From Chelatococcus sp. (lineage in GTDB: Bacteria > Pseudomonadota > Alphaproteobacteria > Rhizobiales > Beijerinckiaceae): a stretch of 64,000 nucleotides of DNA. The stretch is taken from the NCBI GenBank assembly GCA_003248805.1, contig QFQY01000020.1, positions 1 to 64,000 of the forward strand, read 5' to 3'. Position numbers and translations under genes: made by a program. The notes under the pieces are model-generated. The model saw nothing but the letters and a program-made list of their open reading frames with translations, searched no databases and was not told the origin of the DNA. Positions 52,775 through 63,700 of the stretch are shown in pieces; position 1 is the first letter of the stretch; each line of letters starts with the position of its first letter.

Positions 52775-54325
52775 GTGGCGACCGCTAGCAGATCAACGCA
52801 CGGCTATGCCGTGTGGGGAGAAATATCGAAGCAGTTGAGCGTGCTCGCTCTGGTCGCGGCGCTTGGTATCTGGCAGCATCATTTCGTCATTCAGGCGGCG
52901 TCCGCCGACGTCTACCTGTTCGCGCTGCTGTTCGGCGCCGGACTGTTCGGCATGTACAATGCCGTCGCGGGGACGCACCAGCTCAACAACGAATTCATCG
53001 CCCTGGCTGCGATGAAAGAGGTCTATGAAGACGCGATCCGGTCCCAGCGCGACACGAATAATGCGCTGATCGCGCAGTTCCGGCGCACCCAGAGGCCGGC
53101 CACCGTCTATCACATGCCGTCAGCGCTTGCGACGGCACATAATCTCATCGTCGAGGAGGTCCAGCGCAACGGCCTGTTCCGGATCTCGACGACGACGATG
53201 CAGGTGCTCGTCGCCGACCTCGAAACCAAGCTCGACGACCGCCAGGGCACGACGCACTATCTCGGAGCCCTGATGGTTCTGCTGGGCCTGCTCGGCACCT
53301 TCATCGGCCTGATGCATACGCTGGAATCGGTCGGCGGCATCCTCGGCAGCCTCGACCTCTCCGGGTCGGCGGGCGCCGGTGCCATCGCAGGCCTGATCGA
53401 AAGCCTCAAAAAGCCGCTCGACGGCATGTCGACCGGCTTCGGCGCGTCGCTTTTCGGCCTGATCGGTTCGCTGCTGATCGGCTTCCTCGGAAAGCTCGAT
53501 TCGAAGGCCTCCTTTCGCCTCAAGCACGAATTCGAAACCTGGATCCGCAGCACCGTGCAGATCGAGGATGCGCAGTCCGTCGCGAGCAGGAACGCGACGA
53601 CACCGTCCGAGAGCGACGTCCAGACCGAACCCGGGGCTGCGGAAGGGCTGCATACGCGCACCATGCTCAAGGTCGCGCGCCTGACGATCGCCAGCACGGC
53701 GAAACTGGCAGAGCAGGTCGCAGCGATGACGGCGGCGATCGAGGGCGACCGCAACGACCGGAACCGCCAGACGTCCAGCCTGGAAAGGATCGCAGAGACC
53801 GCGGAGCGCACGCTCGCGGCGCAGCTGGCGCTCAATCTCCGTTGCTCCGAAATCGCCAGCTCACTGGTCGGGGTCGGGACCATCGTGCAGGAGACGGCCG
53901 GAAACCTGACCGGCGTGGTCCAGACGCATACGCGCTCGGCGGCGGCGATGTCGGCCGCACTCCTCCAGGAGGCGCGGCTCCTTCACGATACCGCGTCCCT
54001 TGGTCTCGACGGCCTCCACGACATGCAGGCGAAGACCCGTCAGATCCAGTCCGGGATGCAGGAGCTTTCGCAGACGGTGATGCAGGCCCGCGGCGAGGGC
54101 CAGAACCAGCCCAACGCCAGCGAAGTCTCCAGCCTCATCGCGGAGCTCGATCACCTCATCGCCGCGACGCATCTCGGGGCGAACGAAATCCGCAATCTGC
54201 GCCGGCTGTCGGCCATCGCCGAAGGGCTGAGCGGACTTCCCGACGAGCTCGCCGCTCCGCATGCGATGGATGAGCGCCAGGCCGCGAGCTCCATTTCAAA
54301 CGCCGATCAGAGGGCCGCATCATGA
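52775..54325 (+). CDS. MotA/ExbB/ZorA-like proton channel protein with long cytoplasmic tail
   Basis: A 516-residue protein with four predicted TM helices (~20-40, 46-65, 161-183, 219-240). Helices 3 and 4 carry the MotA/TolQ/ExbB signature: YLGALMVLLGLLGTFIGLM (Thr175), then MSTGFGASLFGLIGSLLIGFL (Thr220, Ser225). A cytoplasmic loop (~67-160) lies between TM2 and TM3. The ~275-residue C-terminal tail is mostly helical, reminiscent of ZorA. It starts at GTG 52775 behind a G8 tract. The stop overlaps the PilZ gene by four bases (ATGA). With the preceding gene it would form a 5:2-type ion-driven complex. Its role with type I secretion is inferred from gene order alone. Confidence 0.83.
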   Translation: MATASRSTHGYAVWGEISKQLSVLALVAALGIWQHHFVIQAASADVYLFALLFGAGLFGMYNAVAGTHQLNNEFIALAAMKEVYEDAIRSQRDTNNALIAQFRRTQRPATVYHMPSALATAHNLIVEEVQRNGLFRISTTTMQVLVADLETKLDDRQGTTHYLGALMVLLGLLGTFIGLMHTLESVGGILGSLDLSGSAGAGAIAGLIESLKKPLDGMSTGFGASLFGLIGSLLIGFLGKLDSKASFRLKHEFETWIRSTVQIEDAQSVASRNATTPSESDVQTEPGAAEGLHTRTMLKVARLTIASTAKLAEQVAAMTAAIEGDRNDRNRQTSSLERIAETAERTLAAQLALNLRCSEIASSLVGVGTIVQETAGNLTGVVQTHTRSAAAMSAALLQEARLLHDTASLGLDGLHDMQAKTRQIQSGMQELSQTVMQARGEGQNQPNASEVSSLIAELDHLIAATHLGANEIRNLRRLSAIAEGLSGLPDELAAPHAMDERQAASSISNADQRAAS

Positions 54326-54693
54326 GTCTGTCGTCCGCCCTGCACCAGTCGCTCCGAAACGGATTGCGGTTCTCGCCCCGCTTCCAGCGCCAGCATGAGC
54401 GCAGGCCCTGCTCGGTCTTCGCGCAGCTCTATTTCATCGAGCGGGGCTTTTCGATCCGCGGCTTGATCGACGAGGCCTCGCTCGGCGGGCTGCGGTTCAG
54501 GCCGGCGCAAAGCTACATCCTGCTGCGTTCCCACGACCCGGTGCGCGTCACCGTGCTCGACCGGGAATTCCTGGCGACGCTCGTGAACACGTCCCCGATG
54601 GGCTACGGCCTGAAGCTGACGTCGATGCTCAGCGAGGCCGAGCTCGACGCCATCGTCGGCCCCGAATCCCGCTCGCCGTCGCTCCAGGCCTGA
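54322..54693 (+). CDS. Small PilZ-domain protein (probable cyclic-di-GMP receptor)
   Basis: A 123-residue cytosolic protein. The PilZ pattern is visible: RxxxR as R23-QHE-R27 followed by R28, then a beta strand and ExSxxG at E51-A-S53-L-G-G56, where Glu replaces the usual Asp/Asn. After that come further strands (YILLRSHDPVRVTVLD, YGLKLTSM). Its start is nested in the stop of the MotA-like gene, so the two are made together. By analogy with YcgR, a PilZ protein that slows the flagellar motor through MotA/FliG, it may gate this motor. The Glu substitution leaves ligand binding open. Confidence 0.7.
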   Translation: MSLSSALHQSLRNGLRFSPRFQRQHERRPCSVFAQLYFIERGFSIRGLIDEASLGGLRFRPAQSYILLRSHDPVRVTVLDREFLATLVNTSPMGYGLKLTSMLSEAELDAIVGPESRSPSLQA

Positions 54694-54757
54694 CGGCGGG
54701 CCGCTTCGTCACGGGGCTCTCTCTAACGAGGGCCCATAGATCGGGAGATGGGTGAGA

Positions 54758-57700
54758 ATGGCTGGGGAAGCAGCGCCTACGACTGCCGCCGACAGCGCCC
54801 CCGGCGCTCGGGTGCTGGACAAAGTCGCGGCCATATCGCCCTCGCCAGCGGTCGACGCGGCAGCCGCGCCGGCCGTCCTGACCATCGAAAAGCCGCAGGC
54901 CGGCCAGACGCAGGTTCTCCACGTCTCGGACGGCCAGCGTCTCGGTTTCGGCTTTTCGCTGGAGAGCGTGAAGATCGAATTGCGTGATGTCGACCTCGTA
55001 GTGACGTTCGCGGACGGATCGTCCGTCGTGCTGCTCGAGTTCGGCGTCAGGCTGCTGGCGGAAAACGCCGCCCAATTGATCGTCGACGGAAAGCCCATCG
55101 ACGCACAGGCGCTGCTGGCCATGGTCAGCAACTTCGTCGCCTCCGATGTGCCGATCCAGGCCAACATGACGAGCCAGGAGGCGCCCAAGCCCCTGAGCCA
55201 GCAGGCGGAGAAGGCCGAGCAAACGCCGCCGCCTCCCGCGCCGCAGCCTGTTGTCGTCGAGGTCCAGGCCGAGCCGGTCAAGCGCAAGGACGAGGACGCG
55301 CCCCCCGAGAAGAACGAGCACAAGGCCGACCAGGACAGCCCGGCGCCGTTGGCGCCCCCCGCCAGGCCCGTGACAGCTTCGGACGAGGGATCGTCATCGT
55401 CGAAGAAGGCCGATCCGGTCGAGACCAACACGCATACGAGCGACAATCCCGATCCGCCCAATACCAATACGGGCATCGGACCGGGGCTCTACAATGTTCC
55501 GGTTCCCGAGATCTCCGCCAAGCTGCTCGGCGTCGTCGCCAGCACCGTGCAGACCACCGGCTCGATCCACGAGATCGACGGCGCGCTGGCGCAGTCGCCC
55601 GCCGACACCGACACCCGCTATGCGGTCCAGGCCCAGGTCGACACGATCACCGGCACGACGGGCAACGATCTGATCTACGCCGACAACCCGATCTATGCGG
55701 GCGTCGGAACCTCGACGCGTACCGTCGAGCTCAACACCGTCATGCCCAATTCCGACTGGGTCATCACCGGGTTGCGGGTTTCGGGGCTGCCCGAGGGCTA
55801 TTCCATCGTCGGCGCCTCCCGGGTCGATGGAAGCTATGTCGTCGCCGTCGATCCGCTGAACCCGAATGTGAGCAGCATCAAGCTGCAATATGTCCTGCCG
55901 GATGGCACGACGACGGCCAATGCCGCCGGGTTCTACGGGTTCCTGACCCTCAAGCTCGACTACGACATCACCAGTCCGACCTACGGCGCGGCGGCGACGA
56001 CGAGCGGAACGATTCAGTTCGGTGTCCGTGACGTCGCCGGCGAAGCCGATGCCGTCTATCTCAATCCGGTCACCGGCGCTCCGATCTACGTTCTCTGGAG
56101 CACGCCGCCGGGCACGATCGTGCATGCGGGGGCGGGCGACGACACGGTGGTCGCCGGTGCGGGCAAGGACGTGCTCGACGGCGGCAGCGGCACGGACATG
56201 CTGTCCTACAAGATGTCGAATGCCGCGGTCAGCGTCGATCTCGCCGCCAACGCCGCTTCGGGCGGCTATGCCAAGGGCGATACGATCTCCGGCTTCGAGA
56301 GCGTCGAAGGCACGGCCCATGCCGACACGCTGTCGGGCGATGCGGGGGCCAACACGCTGATCGGCGGCGCGGGAGCCGATGTGCTCGACGGCCGGGGCGG
56401 CACCGACACGGCGCGCTACGACGGATCCGCGGACGGCGTCGTCGTCGACCTGGTGGCCGGGACGGGCCAGGGCGGCGACGCGCAAGGCGATGTGCTGACC
56501 TCGATCGAGAACCTCTACGGCTCGGCCTTCGCCGACCGGCTGGTCGGCGATGCCGGCGACAACGAACTGCATGGTGGCGCCGGAAACGATGTCCTGATCG
56601 GCGCCGCCGGCGCCGATCTGCTCGACGGCGGCGAAGGCGTCGACACAGCCGATTATTCGGCTGGAACGCAGGGCATCGCGGTCGATCTGGCGGCGGGTGT
56701 CGGCTCGGCCGGCGATGCCGCCGGCGACAGGCTGGTGTCGATCGAGACCGTGATCGGAACCGCCTTCGACGACACGATCGCCGGCAGCGCAGCCGCCGAG
56801 ACGCTCTCGGGTGGCGCGGGCGACGACCGACTCGACGGGCGCGGCGGCGACGACATCCTTCAGGGCGGAGCCGGCGACGACATCCTGACGGGCGGCGCGG
56901 GGGCAGACGTCCTCAATGGCGGTGCCGGAAACGACACGGCGAGCTATGCGGCATCCGCAGCCGGCGTCAGCGTCAGCCTGACCACGGGCACGGCGAGCGG
57001 CGGCGATGCCGCGGGCGACACGCTGATCTCGATCGAGAACCTGACGGGCTCGGGCCTCGACGACGTTCTGGTCGGCAATGGCGACGCCAACGTCCTGCGC
57101 GGCGGCGACGGCGGCGATCAGTTGCGAGGCGGTGCCGGGGCCGACGTGCTCGACGGCGGCCTGGGCTCCGACATCGCCGACTACTCGACATCGTCGGGCG
57201 CCGTGACCGTCAATCTGGCTCTGGGTACGGCCAGTGGCGGCGACGCGCAGGGCGACACGCTGATCTCGATCGAGAACGTGATCGGCTCGACCATGGCGGA
57301 CACGCTGATCGGCGATGCCGGCAGCAACGCCTTGTCCGGCGGCGCGGGCGACGACCTCCTCGTCGGCGGCGGCGGGGCGGACGCGCTCGCGGGCGGCGCC
57401 GGCATCGACACGGCGAGCTATGCCGGCTCCGTCGCGGCGGTGGAGGTCGATCTCACGGCGGGGACCGCCCATGGCGGCGACGCCGAGGGCGATACGCTCG
57501 ATTCGGTCGAGAACGTCGTCGGCTCGGATTTCGACGACACCTTGCGCGGCGATGCCGCGGCCAACGCTCTTTCGGGCGGAGCGGGGGACGACCTGCTGAT
57601 CGGCGGTGCGGGCGCCGATACGCTCGACGGCGGGGCGGGTACCGATACGGCGAGCTATGCGGGCTCGGCCCTCGGCGTCAGCGTCGATCTGGCGACCGGC

Positions 57701-60700
57701 TACGGCCAGTCCGGCGATGCGGCCGGCGACCGGCTCACCGGCATCGAGAACCTGGTCGGCTCCGATCAGGCCGACACGCTCAGGGGCGACGCCGGCGTCA
57801 ACGCGCTCCATGGCGGCGCGGGCGACGATACCCTGCTCGGCGGCGGCGGCGCGGACGTGCTCGACGGCGGCACGGGCTTCGACACGATCAGCTATGCGGG
57901 GTCCGCCGCCGCGGTCACGGTCGATCTGGGCAGCGGCTCTGCCTCGGGCGGCGATGCGGCCGGCGACACGCTGACCTCGATCGAGGCGGTGATCGGGTCG
58001 GATTTCGACGACACGCTCAAGGCCGGCGCGACGGCCGCTGCCCTTGCGGGCGGCCTCGGCGACGATACGCTGACCGGCGGGGCGAGCGCGGACAGCCTCT
58101 CGGGCGGAGCGGGCGACGACCTGCTCATCGGCGGCGGCGGCGCTGACCGCCTCGACGGCGGCTCGGGCGCCGATACGGCGAGCTACGCCGACTCGGCGGC
58201 CGGCGTTTCCGTCGACCTGGCTTCGGGCAGTGCCAGCGGCGGCGATGCGGCCGGCGACACGCTGACCTCGATCGAGAACGTCATCGGCTCTTCCCGCGAC
58301 GACGTGCTGATCGGCTCTGCGGCGGCCAACGTGCTGCAGGGTGGCCAGGGGGACGATACGCTGATCGGTGGCGCCGGTGCGGATACGCTCGACGGCGGCA
58401 GCGGCTTCGACATCGCGGACTACGGCACCTCCGGTTTCGGTGTGACCATCAATCTCGCCACCGGTGCCAATGGCGGCGGCGACGCGCAGGGCGACACGCT
58501 GCTCTCGATCGAAAAGATCATCGGTTCGGCCTTCGCCGACACGATGACCGGCGGGGCAGGCGACGACATCTTCGCAGGCGGCGCGGGCGACGACACGCTG
58601 TCGGGCGCGGCCGGAAATGACCGGCTCGAAGGCGGCGACGGCAATGACCTGCTCACGGGCGGGACCGGCAACGACGTCCTGATCGGCGGGGACGGCACCG
58701 ATACGGCGAGCTATGCCGGCTCGCAGGCGGCCGTCCAGGTCGACCTGGCGGCCGGCACCGGGCTGGGCGGCGACGCCGCGGGCGATACGCTGTCAGGCAT
58801 CGAGAACCTGGTCGGATCGGATTTCGACGATGTGCTGATCGGGGATGCGGGGGCCAACACGCTCTCGGGCGGCACGGGCAACGACCGTCTCGAGGGCGGG
58901 GCGGGCAACGACAACCTGATCGGCGGCTCCGGCAACGACATTCTCATCGGCGGCGCGGGCGCGGACGTCTTCCAGGGCGGCGACGGCAGCGACACGGTCG
59001 ACTATTCGACATCGGCGTCGGGCGTGGGGGTCAATCTCGCCACGCGCTCGGGCGTGGGCGGGGACGCCGAAGGCGACGGCTTCTTCGACATCGAGAACGT
59101 CACCGGGTCCGGCCATGACGACATCCTGACCGGCAACGGCGGCGCCAACGTCGTGACGGGCGGCGCCGGCAACGACGTGATCGATGCGGGCGCGGGCGAC
59201 GACGTCGTCACGGGCGGCGCCGGTGCCGACACGCTCCATGGCGGCGCCGGCACGGACATCCTGTCCTATGCCCTGTCGAACGCGGCGGTGGCGGTGGACC
59301 TTCAGCTCGGGACCGGGCTCGGCGGCGATGCGCAGGGCGACGTCGTCGACGGCTTCGAGGAGCTCCAGGGCTCCGCCTTCGCCGATAGCCTACTGGGCAC
59401 GTCGGCCAACGACATCCTGCGCGGCGGCGCCGGAGACGACATCCTGCGCGGCCGCGGCGGTGCGGACGTGCTCGACGGCGGGGCCGGCATCGATACCGCC
59501 GACTATGCGGATTCCGCCAGTGCGGTCCATGTCGACCTCGACGCCGGAACGGCCTCCGGCGGGGACGCCCAGGGCGACACGCTGATCTCGATCGAGCGGG
59601 CCGTCGGCTCGGCCCATGACGACTGGTTGAAGGCGGCGGCATCCGGCTCGACGCTCGACGGCGGCGGCGGCGACGACATGCTCGTTGCGGGCGCCGGCGC
59701 CGACACGCTGAGCGGCGGTGCGGGCCGCGATACCGTCGACTACACCGCCTCGACCGCTGCCGTCGTCGTCAATCTGGCGACCGGCACGGGGTCGGGCGGC
59801 TCGGCCGAAGGCGACACGCTGAGCGGCATCGAGGACGTGCTCGGCTCCGCCCATGCCGACACGCTCGTCGGCAATGCCGGCGCCAACGCGCTGACGGGCG
59901 GCGCCGGCGACGATACGCTGGCGGGCTTGGGCGGCGCCGACACGCTCGACGGTGGGGCCGGCTTCGACACGCTCGACTATTCCGCCTCCAACGCCGGCGT
60001 CACGATCGACTTCGCCTCCGGCACGGGCACGGGCGGCGATGCCCAGGGCGACAGCTTCACCGGCATCGAGGCGGTGCGCGGTAGCGCGCTGTCCGACCGC
60101 ATCATCGGCGATGGCGACGCCCACAGCATCTTCGGACAGGGAGGCGACGACACCGTCGTCGCCGGGGCGGGCGCCGATCTGATCGACGGCGGCTCCGGCC
60201 TCGATACGGTCGACTATTCGGCCTCGAACGCGGCCGTGAGCGTCGACCTCGGGACCGGGGCGGCCAGCGGCGGCTACGCCGCCGGCGACACGCTGGCCTC
60301 GGTCGAAGCCGTGGTCGGCACGGCCTATGACGACACGCTGATCGGCTCGGCCGGCGTCAACCTGCTGAGCGGCGGCGCGGGCAGCGACCTCGTCCGGGGC
60401 GGTGCGGGTTCCGACGTGCTCGACGGCGGCGCCGGTATCGACACCCTCGACTACTCGACCTCGACCGCCGGTGTGACGGTCGACCTGGCCGCCGGCACCG
60501 CGATCGGCGGCGACGCGACCGGCGACACGATCAGCAATTTCGAGAACGTGCTCGGATCGGGACTGGCCGACAGGCTGACCGGCGATGCCGGCACCAACCT
60601 GCTGACCGGCGGGGCGGGCGACGACGTTCTCGCCGGCCTCGCCGGCGCCGACACGCTGGACGGCGGCAGCGGTTTCGACATCGCCGATTATTCCGCGTCG

Positions 60701-63700
60701 GCAGCCGCCGTGACCATCGATCTCGGTGCCGGGACGGCCAGCGGCGGCGACGGCTCCGGGGATACGCTGATCTCGATCGAAGGCGTGGTCGGCTCCGCCT
60801 TCGCCGATCGCCTGACCGGCTCGAATGGGATCGACCGGCTGGATGGCGGTGCCGGCGACGATACGCTGCTCGGCAGCCTCGGCGCGGACCAGCTCATCGG
60901 CGGCGCCGGCTCCGATACGGCCGACTACTCCGCCTCCACGGCGGGCGTGACCGTGGCGCTCGACGGCAGCGCGGGCGTCGGCGGCGACGCCGAGGGCGAC
61001 ACGCTGACCGGCATCGAGAACCTGACCGGCTCGGCGCTCGCCGATCGCCTGACCGGCGATTCCTATGCGAACATCCTGCGTGGCGGCGACGGCAACGACG
61101 TGCTCGACGGCGCGGCCGGCGACGACGGCCTCTATGGCGGAGCGGGCGACGACGTGCTCGCCGGAGGCAGCGGGGCCGACCTGCTCGACGGCGGAGCCGG
61201 CTTCGACACCGCCGACTACACGATGTCGGGCGCGGCACTGGTCGCCGACCTAGAGACCGGCGTCGTCAGCGGCGGCGACGGCACGGGCGACACGCTGGTC
61301 TCGATCGAGCGGCTCGTCGGCACGATCTATGGCGATAGGCTGACTGCGGCCGCGGCGGGCTCGACGCTCGAGGGCGGTGCCGGCGACGATACGCTGATCG
61401 GGGCGGCGGGCGCCGACACCCTCCTGGGCGGAGACGGCAATGACCTCGTCACCGGCGGAGCGGGCGCCGACATTCTCGATGGCGGCAACGGCGCCGACAC
61501 GGTCTCCTATGCCGGATCCGGCGCGGGCGTCACCGTCGATCTAGGACTCGCGACGGCGCAGGCGCCGGGCGGCGATGCCGAAGGCGACGTGCTCTCGAAT
61601 TTCGAATCCGCGATCGGCTCGGCCTTCGCCGACATGCTCAGCGGCACGGCCGGGACCAACACGCTGACGGGCGGCGCCGGCGACGACATCCTCGCCGGCC
61701 TCGGCGGAGCCGACACGCTGGATGGCGGAGCCGGCAACGATACCGCCGATTATTCCGCCTCGGGCGGCGGCGTCACCGTCAACCTGTCGAACAACCAGAA
61801 TTTCGGCGCCGACGCAGCCGGGGACACCCTGGTCTCGATCGAGAACGTCACGGGCTCGGCCCTTGCCGATACGCTCACCGGCGATGCCGGCGCGAACATC
61901 CTCAAGGGAGGCGCCGGCGACGACGTGCTCGCCGGTCTCGGCGGCGCGGACGTGCTCGACGGCGGCGCAGGCAGCAACACGGCCGACTATTCGGCGTCCG
62001 CCATGGGCGTCAACGTCAACCTCGCCGGCAATTTCGCCGTGGCGACACCGCTGGGAACCATTGCGGCCGGCGGCGCCGGTCTGGGAGGCGATGCCGAGGG
62101 CGACACCTATCTGTCCATCCAGAACCTGATCGGTTCGGGCCAGGACGACGTCCTCGCCGCCCATGCGGCAGGCGGGCGGCTTTCGGGCGGCGCGGGCAAC
62201 GACACGCTCGTCGCCAATGCGGGCGCCGATACGCTCGACGGCGGCGCGGGCACGGACACGGTCGATTACGGTCACTCCAACGCGGCGGTCACGGTCGATC
62301 TCTCCACGGGGCTGGGCTCCGGCGGATATGCGCAGGGCGACACGCTCACGGGGATCGAAGCGGTCTCGGGCTCGAGCTATGGCGACACGCTGACCGGCAG
62401 CTTCGGTGCCAACACGCTGTCGGGCCTCGCCGGAGACGATCTGATCGAAGGCCTCGGCGGCGCCGATACGCTCGATGGCGGAGCCGGAACCGATACCGTC
62501 TCCTATGCGCATTCGGTGACGGGGGTGACCGTCGATCTGCGGCTCGCGACCGCGCAGGTCTCCGCTGGCGACGCCTCGGGCGATATCCTTTCCAACTTCG
62601 AGAACATCCTCGGCTCGGCCTTCTCCGACACGCTGACGGGCGATGCCAACGGCAACGTGCTCACGGGCGGAGCCGGCGACGACGTGCTGGCCGGCCTCGG
62701 CGGGGCCGACACGCTCGACGGCGGGGCGGGCTCCGACACGGCGAGCTACGCCGCCTCGGCTGCGGCGGTCACGGTGAATCTCTCGACCGGCGCCGCATCG
62801 GGCGGCGATGCCACCGGCGACACGCTGACCTCCATCGAGAACCTGATCGGCTCGGCGCTCGACGACACGCTGACGGGCGATGCCGGTGGCAACCTGCTGA
62901 GCGGCGGCGCCGGCAACGACGTGCTGGCGGGTCTCGGCGGCGCCGATACGCTCGACGGCGGAGCGGGAACCGACACGGCGAACTATGCGGCCTCGGCGGC
63001 GGGCGTCACGGTCAATCTCTCGACCAACCTCAACAGCGGCGGCGACGCGGCCGGCGACATCCTCGTCTCCATCGAGAGCGTCACCGGCTCGAACCTGGCG
63101 GACGTCCTCACGGGCGCGGCGGGCGCCAACAGCCTGTCCGGCGGCGGCGGCGACGACGTGCTGGCCGGTCTCGGCGGGGCCGATACGCTCGACGGCGGGG
63201 CCGGGTCCGACACGGCCGACTATTCGGCCTCGGCGGCAGCCGTCACCGTCGATCTCGCGACGGGCGCGGCTTCCGGCGGCGATGCCGCCGGCGACACGCT
63301 GATCTCGATCGAGAACGTCATCGGTTCGACGCTCGGCGACACGCTGACGGCGGCGGCCGCCGGCAGCCGTCTCTCGGGCGGCGGCGGCAACGACACCCTG
63401 CGGGGCGGAGCCGGCGTCGATACGCTCGACGGCGGCGTCGGGACCGACACGGCCGATTATTCGGCGTCGAGCGCGGGGATCACCGTCAATCTGGCGACGG
63501 GCGTCAATACCGGCGGCGATGCCGACGGCGACACGCTGACGGGGATCGAGAACGTCACCGGCTCGGCCTCTGCCGACACGCTCGTCGGCGACGCCAGTGC
63601 CAACGTGCTCACCGGCGGGGCCGGCGACGACATCCTGATCGGCGGCGCCGGTGCCGACACGCTCGACGGCGGGGCCGGCAGCGATACCGCCGACTATTCG

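Noticed and set aside
51933..54325. MotA/MotB-like pair as a Zorya anti-phage system
   Set aside because: ZorA/ZorB resemblance is real, but no ZorC, ZorD or ZorE-like gene is adjacent; the neighbours are type I secretion, PilZ and RTX genes.
51933..54325. Pair as flagellar MotAB, TolQR or ExbBD
   Set aside because: No flagellar, tolA/tolB/pal or tonB genes lie nearby, and the A subunit tail is far longer than in these families.
55394..57811. 805-codon open frame on the minus strand across the RTX gene
   Set aside because: It is the antisense shadow of GC-rich RTX repeats. Its low-complexity repeats mirror the sense modules, and the sense frame has clear RTX motifs and an upstream exporter.
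57181..63660. Row of ~76-codon minus-strand frames spaced by about 237 bases
   Set aside because: They recur with the period of the RTX module and are interrupted at the same module position each time, so they are reverse-strand echoes of the repeat.
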